A stretch of 64,000 bases of DNA from Massospora cicadina. Its lineage: Eukaryota; Entomophthoromycota; Entomophthoromycetes; Entomophthorales; Entomophthoraceae. Both the position numbers and the translations under genes were made by a program. The notes below the pieces were generated by a model. It was not told where the DNA came from, did no database searches, and worked only from the letters and a program-made list of their open reading frames with translations. Positions within the stretch are counted from its first letter, which is position 1. Every line of letters begins with the position of its first letter. The DNA is taken from NCBI GenBank assembly GCA_022478985.1, contig JAKSZP010000108.1, forward strand, positions 1 through 64,000, written 5' to 3'. Of the stretch, positions 34,681-45,551 are shown in pieces.

Positions 34681-35891
34681 GATTTGGCTGACATAATGGA
34701 TGAGAAGATTATTGTTTGCAAATATTATGATGTACCACAGCTGATTAAAACGCTAGATGGTCTTAGACGAAATACCTTCATGTGCTGTGGCCAATTATAT
34801 AAGTGTATGGAAGAATCGACACTGAGCTTCCCAAAACCCTCCAATAGGCCAGCAATTATCTTGGATGCACATAGGGCGGTAGGTCATGGAGGGTTGCGGA
34901 AAACGCTGGAGCTAAGTGACCCCATTACTATTAAAGAGCATATTATGATGCGCTTGAGACGGTTGGTTGTTTCTTCAGTGCCAAGAGGAGAAACCTTTCC
35001 ACAATGAGACCACCTATCAGCTGGTTGAGCCTCATTTCGTATGGCATACTGTTTCTCTTGATATATAGGGCCTCTGCTGACTGGTACAAACCGCTCTAAG
35101 TATATTTAGTAGCAATTTATCATTTGACGAGATGGGTGGAAGCAAGGGCGATCAATTATTTGGTGGCTGTCACAATCATCAAGTTTTCATGGAGTGTGTC
35201 ATACAGCGACATGGGTGCACGCAGTTTGTCCTCACAGACAATGGAACAATTTCACAACGCACATCCTGCCCAAGTTGAATGAACTAATGGCAATCTGCAG
35301 GGCCTTAACTACAGTCTACCACCCTGAATCTAATGGAATGGCGGAACGGGTCAATGAAAATCGGTAAACATTCTCCGCAAGCTTGTGAAAAATTTTCCTC
35401 TGAATAGAGTACCCTCATACTAGTGCCATCTCTGCATATAAAAACATCTACCGCTCATCAAACGGCAAGAGTCCTTTTCAATTGCTTTATGGTAGATATC
35501 CAGCCTTGCCCGCCCTGCTTTATTCCTGCGTAGAGGATAATGGTTGCGTAGAACAGCAGCGTTATTTGACCAAATTAATGGACATGCTGATAAAAATACA
35601 AGTGGAAGCTTATTACACCAGCTTAGCTAAGAATATTTTTGATCAGGCAGCAGACCAAAGTAGACATAGTGGACTCCCACAGTTCACTGTAGCAGATCAA
35701 GTCTTGTATCACGTCTAAAGTATATTTAAAAGGAAGAACAAGCTAGCTAATATCTGGACCTGAATGTTTGAAGTAATCAAGAAGACTGGTATCAATGAAT
35801 ACACTATTAAGGAACCTGTGGGTGTCAGATTACAAACTGAGTTCACCCATAGTTCCTTTGATTATACAAGCAAATAGAATCTTATCATCCA
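34681..35891 (+). pseudogene. C' integrase
   Basis: The zinc-binding part is near 34855-34990 (DAHRAVGHGGLRKTLEL). The core begins near 35040-35100 and contains a decayed LTDNGT block near 35230-35250 and HPESNGMAERVN near 35320-35355. The C-terminal part includes GKSPFQLLYGRYPALPALLY (35467-35525). It follows the integrase of C (55640-56569) throughout. It ends a few bases before the polypurine tract cagtcaagagggtaa. Confidence 0.72.
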
Positions 35892-35904
35892 GTCAAGAGG
35901 GTAA
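35892..35904 (+). other. Polypurine tract of C'
   Basis: agtcaagagggta lies directly before the 3' LTR start. It is shorter and less pure than in 2b but in the expected place. Confidence 0.5.
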
Positions 35905-35976
35905 TGTCAAAAAAATTGATAGGACTGGACGATAAGCCATATATCTTGCAGATTGTAATTTAGGAGTTGAGGTGAG
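35905..35976 (+). repeat. 3' LTR of C', first part
   Basis: Starts tgtcaaaaaaattgatagga and aligns with the LTR start of C (tgttgggaagttgatttgac). It is cut by element 2b, whose 5-bp duplication gtgag occupies 35972-35976. Confidence 0.82.
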
Positions 35977-36389
35977 TGTTGGGATTTGAGATAATGAACA
36001 AATAGAATCACCCAATTCCAAAATGAGCCATAATGAATTAACTCTTGAACCTATCTGAACAAAAAACGACTTCAAAATTCTCATCCCCAATTCCTGAGTC
36101 ATGTTGAGTGGCGTTTCCACCAATTCGGTCAGGTGGGTGGCGAAATACACTGAGGATGCTCATGAGGCGGTCAATCTGGAAGACCAGGAAAGATCCTGAA
36201 TGGATGGGGCCATGACAATCCTCGAGGCGCCGTGTCCCCGCTCACCCTATAAATATTGATACCTGTTAACCTGATAAAGTATTAAGTATTCTAACCAATT
36301 TTTCGTTTCCTTCTTGGCCCTTTTTTGAATTTGCAGCTTTGATCTACCTTTGGACCTTGGCGATAGTCTAGAGAATTGGAAAGCTGACA
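35977..36389 (+). repeat. 5' LTR of element 2b
   Basis: Starts tgttgggatttgagataatg and ends aagctgaca. It matches 42018-42428 closely. Shared blocks are gaattaactcttgaa, gaagaccaggaaggatcct, ggcgccgtgtcc and ataaagtattaagtattcta with the poly(A) signal. Confidence 0.9.
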
Positions 36390-36393
36390 AATG

Positions 36394-36412
36394 TGGTGCT
36401 CACTACAGGGGG
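36394..36412 (+). other. Primer-binding site of element 2b
   Basis: tggtgctcactacaggggg lies four bases after the LTR. It is the cleanest example of the shared primer-site motif in the window. Confidence 0.75.
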
Positions 36413-36679
36413 CTCTGAGTTGTCCTAAGTAAAAACATATATCACAAGCAATGGATAATACCATCAGCCCTAAAGACCAAACCAACAGTTAGTTGAGAAG
36501 CGTTTTCTGATGAGTTAGTACCTTGTAATTTGAGATACCACCTGCGCAACCTGAAAGGTTAGAATTCTAGGCTTCATTTAAGTTCTTCCTGCCCTCTATT
36601 GATGGAAGTCAGTAGCAACTTTAATGCGAGAATCTTAACAATGTTTTACAACAAATAATAAATAACATCTACTCCGTGG

Positions 36680-38400
36680 GTGCCCACTCCAACCGTTCCC
36701 ATGCCTCTTCTGTTCCCTCTACTATGTGGGACCTCTACGACTTGGCCCAGCTGCTGGCATGAGAGCTCACACTGGGTTCCAAACGCTATCCTTGCAATTT
36801 TGTTCACCCAGCTATTTATCACTAATCCAACTAGTTGGGTTGCACCATCAAAAGGTCTCCCAACAACTGGGGCTCACCCAGGCCCTGCATACTCACATCA
36901 TCAATTTTTATAATGCATCCTCTTCCATTGTTGACAACAACCGTGAGGCTTTATTGATAAGCGATGTTTGATCAACAAGGTTTGAGATCAGGTTGTGGTG
37001 CTAGATAGTGGGATATCTGGCTACCTTGAGGATGAACTGCGTCGTAACTTCCAGCTCACTGAGGCTACTTGGAATTAGTGCTATTACAGGTCGAGGATCT
37101 AGTATAGCCCTACAACAACACTATCAGGAGCTGGCCTCTCGTGACTAGCCCTCCAGGAGTGAAGGGCCAAAGGGTCCCTGTGGACCTCCCGGGACCCCAA
37201 GACCCTCAGCATCAACCCCTGATGGCCCTGATGACCCATGGCAGAAGGATGTGATAACAGCTTTGGCTGCCCTATGTGATCAAATTCAGAAGTTAGCTCA
37301 GGTATGCAAACTCTGAGTGGATGTAGTTCCCTCGACCCTAGGGTCTCTATTGATGCCCTGTCAGATGAAATGGGCAACCTAAGCGCATTCACCAAACTTA
37401 CTGATGCTTGCATTTCTCAGCTCAAGCAAACTTGTTGTGGGTTTGAAACCTGTTTGACCACCCTCAAGAGCCAACTTCACCTTCAGGACGCCAAAATTTA
37501 TTCCCTAAAGGAGCAGCTTCCAAATAAGGCTTCCGTTTCATCCATCAACCAAAATTGTGATATCTGAGAGGATCCTGAGGGCCTACAACGACGACTAGAC
37601 CAGCAGGGTCCCTGCGACTATGTGGAGACTGAGATCTCAGAGCCAGCGCCCATCCCTGCTGTTAACACCCTTTCCACTCCGCTTGTAACTAACTTTAAAC
37701 CTAGTTTTAAAGAAAGGTTCACCCATAGCCAAGAATGCATTGCCTTCTTCCTGTATGCATATGAGAGCTCCATGGAGGAGGCCACCGATTGAAAGAAGGT
37801 AAAGCATATCCACTCCTTCCTAGATGGCACCGCTCAAGAGATCAAGACCCCCATTTGAAGGAGTGCAACACCTGGGAACAGGTCTGTACCGCCTTAATCC
37901 AAGAGTTTGGCAGCAATCAAACCCTAGCCAACCAAGAACAGGCGTTCATAGGTATCCAACTGAATAAAGGAGAAATCACAAAGAGTTTTTCAGCCGTTTC
38001 TATGCCTAAGCACAATCTTAGTCACTAAAGTACTTATGACCCTGGATGACGTTATTACCGCCATCATTTCTGCATTGGGATCTTACCCTAAGGTTTAAAT
38101 GCATATGGCTGGGCAGAAGAATGGGTTTACCTGTATCTGGGAAATCAAGGAGGCACTTGACGAGATCCCAATATCGACTCTACACTGTAAAGCTACATTT
38201 ACAGGCACCTCTAACCGTCCTAGAGTCCATGTGGTCAAAAACCAGAAAAATCCTCAACTTCAATGCACTTACTGTAACAGTTTCAGACACAGTGCCTAGA
38301 CCTACTGGAAATGATTTTCCAAGGAGGCTAGAAAAGGACTGTCAGCATGAAGGAAGAGGCGCTTCATGCTGACATCCCTAATCAGCCTCAAAAATTTCCA
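36680..38400 (+). pseudogene. Element 2b gag
   Basis: An N-terminal part (36680-36960) is followed by a linker (37300-37600) with DEMGNLSAFTKLTDACISQL, which is coiled-coil-prone. The capsid-like block (37720-38170) reads FLDGTAQEIK, then WEQVCTALIQEFGSNQTLAN, QAFIGIQLNKGE, VLMTLDDVITAIIS and IKEALDEIP. A zinc-knuckle relic CTYCNSFRHSA lies near 38263-38295, where the final Cys is lost. Frameshifts separate the blocks. The product would form the particle shell. Confidence 0.68.
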
Positions 38401-39000
38401 TAACCTTGAACGAACCTGGAGCTATCATATCTGGAGAAGAAGTTTCAGCATCTTAAGATAATAAAGAAATTGATACTGCTTACTCTTCTTCCAATGACTC
38501 TCCCATGTTTCTCATGATGCTGCCCCAGTTTGAAAGTCTAATTACCCTAGTTGCAGTTTAAGTATATAAAAAACAGTCCTTGCCATAGTCAACAGTGGAT
38601 CCCCCATGAATGTCATATCATCCAACTTAATGAGCCGCGTCAATATCGCTCTGGATATGCCACACTATATGGAGTATAGCACGTCTGGCCCCCAATGTAC
38701 CTGATATATAGGATCTTATTCCTCTCTACCGTTAAAATTTGTAAATCTTTCTGTAAACAACCCGCTTTAACTCTAGATAACCCTAGCTATGACCTGCTCC
38801 TCAGGACTCAAATTCTTCAAGACTATATGGCAGTACTCCATTATGATGGCAGCTTTCTATCCCAACTAGGGCATTGGGTCCCTCTGATCTTTGAGACCTC
38901 TCACAATTCTAAAACTGAGGACAAAGCCCAAGCCTGTTTACTGGAGAGTGAAGGCTGAATTAAATAACTTGAATATCACACTAGGGGCTCCTGAGTCTGA
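38401..39000 (+). pseudogene. Element 2b aspartic protease
   Basis: Reads LAIVNSGSPMNVISSNLMSR near 38580-38640: the active-site Asp is replaced by Asn (NSG), while 2a keeps DSG. Further text (38695-38950) is the decayed rest of the protease fold. Confidence 0.65.
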
Positions 39001-40300
39001 CTGCCCCTTCTTCTGTTGATGAGCAATAGGGCATGCTGATCTACTTACTTTTGGCGACTACCATACCTCCAAAGACCCAAGTCATTGCTGACACCCAGGT
39101 CCATGTCAACATCCCCTTGGGATACCTATTGGAAATCGGAGGCCTAGATAACCCATCCGCAAAAGAGGTGCTAACCTGCCCTGGGATCTTAGATCCAGCT
39201 TATGCCAGATCTATATCAGTGTTGTTGGCCAACCTTATTGATAAACCCAAAATAGTAGATAAACAGTCCTGCTGCCTATGTCCACCTTCTACGGTGGAGG
39301 ATATTGCTGATGTCTAGGGCTTTGGGGACTTAAGAGAATTCAGCTTGAGGACCCCTTAATCAGTCAGCCTGGTCAACACCAATATCATTAAGGACATAAT
39401 GGACGACCAGCAACATAAAGTTCAAGAGTTGTTGGAGGATAATGAGGACCTATTTTCAGCCTCAACCTACAACTTTAGAAGAATGAATGGAGTCCTACAT
39501 CACGTGGAAACTGGTAATGCTCCCCCTTCCGGTATTGACCTTACCAAAAAAGCAAGGTTGAAGAAGCCCAGTTGGCAGAAAAACTCAAACAACTACTTGA
39601 TTCTGGACTCCTGATACCCTCACGCAGCCCTTATGCCTCTCCTCTTCTTCTTGTTCGTAATAAGGACAGCAGCCACCATATGATGATGGACTACCAACAA
39701 TTCAACTCCATCACCAAGAAGGACGGTTATCCTCTGCCTGTATTAACAATTTCCTCCATCTGCTTGCTGGATCCCTGTACTTTTCCTCCATGGACCTTGC
39801 CAGCGGATATTGCAAGGTTGAGCTCACTCCTAAAGATTGAGCTAAGTGTGCGCTCATAGCCAATGAAGGACTATTCGAGCCCACAAGGATGCCCCAGGGC
39901 CTTTGTAATGCCCTGGCCACTTTCTAACGAGCCATGGACAGGATGTTTAAGGACTTGAATTTTCATGCATCTGCATCTACCTAGATGACATTACTGTCTT
40001 CTCATGAACCTTTAATGTGCACATAGAGCATCTCAGGGAAGTCTTTAATTGGTTATTTAAGGCTTCCATAAAGATTATGCCTTCGAAATGCTCTTTTCTT
40101 CCATTCTAAACTGGAGTTCCTAGGACACAAAGTTATCAAGGATGGCATCCAGCCTATACCAGATAAGGTCAACGCCATAGAGAAAATGTTACGCCCCAAA
40201 TCTCAATAGATATCCAGGTATTACTAGGCATGATGGGCTATTATCTTCAGTTTATCACCAGGTTTGCTGACCTAGCTGAGCCACTGTTCTACCTCCTGAA
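39001..40300 (+). pseudogene. Element 2b reverse transcriptase
   Basis: A linker frame is at 39033-39317. RT starts near 39555 (EEAQLAEKLKQLLDSGLLIP, RSPYASPLLLVRNKD, MMDYQQFNSITKKDGYPLP). The blocks SMDLASGYCKVELTPK and CALIANEGLFEPTRMPQGLC lie near 39785-39905. The catalytic box IYLDDITVFS is near 39973-40003 and is intact. The connection VLLGMMGYYLQFITRF follows near 40218-40265. Stops and frameshifts are present between blocks. Confidence 0.78.
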
Positions 40301-40800
40301 GAAGAATGTGCCGTTAGAATTTCAGCCTGAACAAGAACAGGCTTTTAATGCGTTGAGAACTGCTCTATGTGCTAAATCCATTCTATTCCACCCACGCTTT
40401 GACTAACCATTCTTGTTTATGGATTTAAGTGATGTTGCCATCAGGGCTTCAAGCCCAAATGATGAAAACCAAGTCAATCATCACATGTCCTATTTTAGTA
40501 AGACGTTGATTAAAGCTGAACAGAACTACAGCATTAATGAGAGGGAGTGCCTGGCTGTCTTGCTAGCCATTAAACATTTCCGGCCTTATCTCTGCAATAT
40601 TTACTCTACTATTGTTACAGACCACTCTTTGCTCCGGTGGCTCCAAAAAATGGAGGACTCAGACGGCCTACTAGCCAGGTAGGCTTTATGACTAAAGTGC
40701 TATGATTTCATCATTTTCCATTGTGTAGGCGCAATTCATTAAAATGATGACAGCCTCTCTAGGATGCCAGTGTTAGCAGCTTTAACCCCTGAGGAGGAAA
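40301..40800 (+). pseudogene. Element 2b RNase H
   Basis: The frame is open for 89 codons from 40413: LFMDLSDVAIRA (DAS altered to DLS), NHHMSYFSKTLIKAEQNYSI, NERECLAVLLAIKHFRPYL, and TIVTDHSLLRWLQKMEDSDG. This is a nearly complete Ty3 RNase H and shows what 2a lost at its 17697-18762 insertion. The first catalytic Asp context is changed. Confidence 0.78.
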
Positions 40801-42003
40801 TGCTGTATGATTTAATAGGTCAGCCTGAGCAGTGGGAATTGAAAACTCCCAAGAACCAAGATAAATTCTGAAGAATGACTCAGGACACCCAAACTAAGGA
40901 TGTGCTTCTCTACAAGAAGGTCAATAAGAAGTGGCTCACCTATGTCTGCCCTTCCTTCCAAACTGATGTTATTCTAGAAATCCATTCTACTGTAGGACAT
41001 GGGGCTGTTAAAAAGACTCATTAATGGCTGAAGTCACTATGTTTCTGGGACCAAATGGTATAAACCATCAAAGAGGTCTTGGAGGCATGTATGACTTGCA
41101 GATCTCAAGGCCAATCCAATCCTCAATTCCAACAATCAGTTGTCGCCCTGACTGGGCCCTTCAATGTCGTAAGCATTGATGTGGTGGGCCCTCTTCACAC
41201 TGGGTTGCATGGCCATAAGTATATTATCCTAGCCGAGGACCACCTAAGCAAGTGGGTTAAAGCGATTTTGGTCCCTGCTGCCACCGCCAAAGCACCAGCT
41301 CTCTTACTTGTTTGATCTGTTTTACCAAGAATAGGTGCCCCCAAACCTTACTTTTGGACAAAGGGTTGAACTTCACTTCACAGATAGTACAAGAACTTAC
41401 TCACTATTTGGCACTACCCAGAGTTTTGCTGCCCCTTACCACCTATCTACTAATGGGGCGGTAGAACGCTCAAATAAAACTCTTATTTCCATTTTACAAA
41501 AGTTTACCGCCTCAGATCATGCCCGTTGGAACCACTACCTCCCCAGCGTTTTGCTTGCCTAAAGGGTAATCTACCACCGAGTCATCATAATGTCCCCATT
41601 AAAAGCCCTATATGGGCATACACCTCAGCTACCAAGTTGTCCAGCCATTGCTCAAGACCTCCACAACTGAGAACTTCAAGTTAACTATGAGGGACTTGGC
41701 TGAAGAAATTGTCCAGCTTCAAGCCCTAGCCACACAAGGCATCAACACTACTACAGGAAGAGAGACATCCCAATTTAACCTTGGCTGAGCCTCCTTACCA
41801 ACTTTCCAATTAGGTGACTTTGTTCTCTTCTATCACCATCGAATCATTGGCTGACAAAATAAGCTAGAAGTTTTTTGGTCTGGACCCTATAAGGTCATTC
41901 ATAAGGTGAAGTCTGAGTATTCCATTGTCAATGTCAACCATGGTACTAAGGTCAATCAGGAACATGGTCAGTTCATTAGCCATATACCCCCCTCTGAAAG
42001 GAT
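40801..42003 (+). pseudogene. Element 2b integrase
   Basis: The zinc-binding region has IHSTVGHGAVKKTH near 40980 and EACMTCRSQ near 41085. The catalytic core begins VVSIDVVGPLHTGLHGHKYI near 41168-41225 (first Asp). The second catalytic Asp block near 41350 is decayed. STNGAVERSNKTLISIL near 41450-41495 contains the Glu. The C-terminal LEVFWSGPYKVIHKVKSEYS lies near 41860-41925. Frames change several times. No chromodomain follows. Confidence 0.75.
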
Positions 42004-42017
42004 CTTGAGGGGGGCGT
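42004..42017 (+). other. Polypurine tract of element 2b
   Basis: cttgaggggggcgt immediately precedes the 3' LTR at 42018, matching the equivalent site of 2a. Confidence 0.7.
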
Positions 42018-42428
42018 TGTCAGGATTCGAGATAATGAACAAATTGAATTCCCCACTTCCGAATTGAGCCATAGAAAATTGACTCTTGAAACTATATGAA
42101 CAAAAACGGCTCAGGATTCTCATACTCAATTTCTGAGCCACATGGGGCGGATTTTCCACCGATTTGATCAGGTGGGCGGCAAAATACACTAAGGATGCCC
42201 ATGAGGTGATTAATCTGGAAGACCAGGAAGGATCCTAAATGGATGGGTCCATGACAATCCTCAAGGCACCATGTCCATAATCACCTTTAAAATATCGACA
42301 CCTTTTAACCTAATAAAATATTTAGTATTCTAACCACTTTCCTTTTTCATTCTCATCCCTTTTTTCTATTTGCAGCTTTGAGCCACCTTTGGACCTCAGT
42401 GACAGTCTAGAGAACTGTAACGCCAACT
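42018..42428 (+). repeat. 3' LTR of element 2b
   Basis: Starts tgtcaggattcgagataatg, 411 bp, followed by the duplication gtgag at 42429-42433. It is a near match to 35977-36389. Confidence 0.9.
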
Positions 42429-42433
42429 GTGAG

Positions 42434-42826
42434 CAATAAGATCAAGCAGAAGATTATGTTGACATGAGGCAAATTGATCAAAGTATTCATAGTTTAGCAA
42501 ATTGAGGGGTTCTGCCAAAGCCTCATGATAGAATGAAAACCCCTAAAATGTATTATATAGGAAATCACTAAGTGAAAGGGTTGTAATTGCCTGGGAATAC
42601 CGAGAATAAGAGTTGAGCATGAGAACAACAAGGGAGTTTTTTAGTAGATAGCAGAGATAGTCTGCGGTTTATATATTAATAAAAAAAGTGTTAATTGAAG
42701 CGATAGCTCCTATTTCATATTGTAATTTAAAAATTGGCAATCTTCATATTATCCATACGTTGCTCAGTGGTGATTCATCTGTTCATCAAGCGTAGCAGAT
42801 ATAAGCAATACTGCCAAAAGTTAACA
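42434..42826 (+). repeat. 3' LTR of C', second part
   Basis: Continues the C' LTR after the 2b insertion, starting caataagatcaagcagaaga and ending gccaaaagttaaca. It aligns with 28385-28799. After it the E4 RT text resumes. Confidence 0.85.
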
Positions 42827-43995
42827 ATGGGAACCTCAATAAGATAATGTTTCACAACCCCTACCTCGCTTTCATAAGAGCAGACCATTGGCCAGGCATT
42901 GCCAATTTGCAGGTGATCTTAAAACTAGGTCTTTTAAGTGCCTTTAATCAAGTACAGGTGAAGGAAGGTCAGGAATGGCTTACCGCTATCTGGACAAAAC
43001 AAAGCTTATTCCAAATCTGAGTGATGCCCTTTGGGCTAAAGAATTTTCCCGCAACAATTTAAAGAATAATCAATAGCATGTTAGGGTATCTCACATTCAC
43101 TTGTGCAGTTGCATATATTGATCATATCCTGGTACATCCCCCCTCCACTAACAACATGCAAAGGATCTGGAGGCTGTAATGGCGGTTCTGATTAAAGCTA
43201 AATTGTTAGTCAAGCCTTCAAAATGCAAATTTTATTGAAAATAAGTCACCTTCTTGGGTAATTGTCTTAAAAGATGGTTATGTAATCCCACTCAGAAATT
43301 TGGATGCCATCTGTGAGTGGCCAACTCTAACAACCCAGCGGCAATTAAGAAGCCTCTTAGGCACCAATATCTTTTTTAAAAAAATTATCCCCCTCACTAT
43401 CACAGTTTGCTGCACCACTGCATCCGCTTGTTGGCAAAAACATACCTTTTCACTGGACGCCTGAGTGCCAGCAGGCATTTGATTCTATTAGAGAGGTGTT
43501 CTTGTCATCACCAATCCTTAAGCATGCAGATCCTTCCAAACCCTATATTGTGGCATTAGATGCGTCTTCCGATGCAGTAGGGGCTGCCTTGCTCCAGGAG
43601 CATTATGGATTAAAACACCCAGTCACTTACTATTACCACAAGTATTCTTCAACAGAGCAATTCTGGCATCTACGACAAGGAGTTGCCAGCCGTGACGTGG
43701 GCCTTGACCCACTGTCAATATCTCTTACAGGGTGCTCAGCATGAGTTGACTGTATGAACTAACCTAGTGCTACAATATTTCCACAAGCCATAAAAGTTGG
43801 TTCACCGTCAGGCCCAAATCTACCAGGACCTGTGCAGCTTCAACTTCAATTATGAGTTTATGAAGGCAGCCCTGAACGTCCTTCCCAATTTTCTCAGTCA
43901 CAATCATGTAATCTGCCAACAGATTCAGATGAAACAGATCTCATCATGGTCGTTCCACCCACTCAATTTTTTTACATTGTACCTCCCATGATTTC
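42827..43995 (+). pseudogene. E4 reverse transcriptase (rest) and RNase H
   Basis: RT resumes with LKLGLLSAFNQVQVKEGQEW near 42917-42975, then VMPFGLKNFPATI near 43020-43060, and a catalytic box VAYIDHILVH near 43108-43137 (Y.DD changed to YIDH). The connection LRSLLGTNIFFKKIIP is near 43345-43390. RNase H is open from 43496: ILKHADPSKPYIVALDASSD, then AVGAALLQEHYGLKHPVTYY. The first half of the RT lies before the C' insertion at 27110-28350. Confidence 0.75.
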
Positions 43996-44029
43996 AGCAT
44001 TTGACTTAGATCTGGATGCACCTTTGGTG

Positions 44030-45261
44030 TCATAGGTCATAACTGCGCATTTGGCATGTGAAGAAGGGGTGGAGCTTATGGAGCGGTTGTCCATACCAAC
44101 TTCCAAGCATTCCATATATTCTTTGGCTGAGGGGATCATCCAGTTTATGTTGCAGGTGTGGGCCCCTCCTCTCCTTCAAGCTGAAGTCATTCAAGCACAT
44201 CATGATCCCCCAGCAGTCAGTCACCTTGGAAACAAGAAGTGCATTGATTTGGTTTGCATACTTATAACTGGTTTGGCGTGTCAAAAGATGTTCCAGCCTG
44301 GATTGCATATTGCATGACTTGACCGCAGTCCAAGTCAGACCAGTCAGGTAGGAATGGTCTTCTTCACCACTTGCAGCAGGCAGAGGGTATGCGGACCTTG
44401 GTGACCATGGACGTTATTGTTGAGCTCCCCATCTCCAAGAGGTTTACAAGGGTTATGGTGGTTGTAGACCACTTCAGTAAATTCTCCCTTTTCATCCCAT
44501 GCTCCTCCACTATCGACTCTAAAGAAAATGCCCGCCTGTTTGTGCATCATGTGTTTTTAATGTTCAAACTCCTGCAGGAAATTATCGGCAACCATGGGGC
44601 CCAATTTATAGCGCAGTACTGAAATGAGCTATTGGCTGTCTTGAAGATTATGACCTGCCTCTCCACCGCGTACCATCCACAGTTGGATGGTCAAACTGAA
44701 AGAGTCAATAAGATCTTAGAACAGTACCTGCAGTGCTATGCTTCAGCCGCTCAGTATACTTGGGTGGACGACCTACCCCTCACCCAGTTTGCATACAATA
44801 GTAGAGTACATGCGTCCACTGGCTTCTCCTCATATGAAGCAACCTTATGGTATAATCCCTCATTCTAAGTTGGGCCTTACATTCTTCCAGAGGTACCTGC
44901 TGCAGCCCATCATGCTCAGCATATTCAGGACACTCAGTCCCTGGTTCAGCAGCATTTAACTTAAGCCATAAGCGATTAAAAACAATTCGCATATTGTAAG
45001 CAGCTCCCAGATCACAAGATATAGGCGGGGTCATATGTCATGCTAGACATACGCTACTTGCAGATGCAGGCGCCCACGTGCAAGTTGGCAAAAAACGCTC
45101 AGGTCCTCATTTGGAGGAAGAAGATTTGGGGAATGATGCCTTTCATTTAAATTGCCACTTCACTGGAAGTAACACCCACTTTTCAATGTGTCTCAGCCGT
45201 CCCCTTTAGAGGGTGATCCCCTCAAACCCAGAGCTCATTGTGGTCAAGGGATCTGTGGAAA
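44030..45261 (+). pseudogene. E4 integrase
   Basis: The zinc-binding part is near 44180-44290 (HHDPPAVSHLGNKKCID). The core begins VTMDVIVELPISKRFTRVMV near 44400-44460 (first Asp). The second catalytic block is IIGNHGAQFIAQY near 44580-44620, with Asp changed to Asn. HPQLDGQTERVNKILEQYLQ near 44670-44730 has the Glu. WVDDLPLTQFAYNSRVHAST follows. The C-terminal part runs into the chromodomain. Stops near 44320 and 44622 and later frameshifts disable it. Confidence 0.8.
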
Positions 45262-45480
45262 CTGAAGTTGAAGAAATCCTGGCTTCCCGCAAATCCCGCC
45301 AATAAGTCCAGTATCTTGTTTCATGAATAGGCTATCCGGCGTATGGGAATAGCTGGGTTGGTGCGCGGGACTGTGCTAACTGCTTGAAGCTTGTAAAGGC
45401 TTATTATGTATATCACCCAAATGCTCATTGTCCTCCCCCCAAAAATCGCCACGCTAATGGAAATAAAGATGCCTAAAGCC
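45262..45480 (+). pseudogene. E4 chromodomain at the integrase C-terminus
   Basis: Reads VEEILASRKSRQ, stop, VQYLVS, stop, IGYPAYGNSWVGARDC, then LVKAYYVYHPNAHCPPP. This is the chromodomain pattern (E.IL..R......YLV.W.GY....SW.....C...V..Y....P) with one Trp turned into a stop. In chromoviruses this module binds histone marks and steers integration. It identifies the lineage of E4. Confidence 0.75.
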
Positions 45481-45529
45481 CATAAAAATGTGGCCCTTGC
45501 TTAATTCCCCAGTGGTAGCGCCCCCAATT

Positions 45530-45549
45530 TGATATAAAAGGGAAGGATT
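45530..45549 (+). other. Polypurine tract of E4
   Basis: tataaaagggaaggatta lies directly before the 3' LTR start at 45552. Confidence 0.6.
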
Positions 45550-45551
45550 AA

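Larger units (their letters stand above)
35977..42428 (+). mobile_element. Ty3/gypsy element 2b inserted in the 3' LTR of C'
   Basis: Complete at 6452 bp: LTRs of 413 and 411 bp (35977-36389 and 42018-42428), primer site, gag-pol, polypurine tract and 5-bp target duplication gtgag (35972-35976 and 42429-42433). The C' LTR sequence rejoins across the insertion when compared with its 5' copy. It belongs to the same family as 2a but is better preserved: the RT box YLDD is intact, though the protease triplet is NSG and frames carry many stops. Confidence 0.9.
28351..42826 (+). mobile_element. Ty3/gypsy element C', full span including nested insertions
   Basis: LTR copies at about 28351-28799 and at 35905-35976 plus 42434-42826 flank gag, protease, RT, RNase H and integrase on the plus strand. 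Subtracting element 2b and the 0.7 kb block leaves about 7.3 kb, matching the 7338 bp of its relative C at 49757-57094. It is inserted in the RT gene of E4: E4 coding text stops at ...EIDMN and resumes after 42826. The first 20-25 bp of the 5' LTR look lost, so the target duplication could not be verified. Confidence 0.82.
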
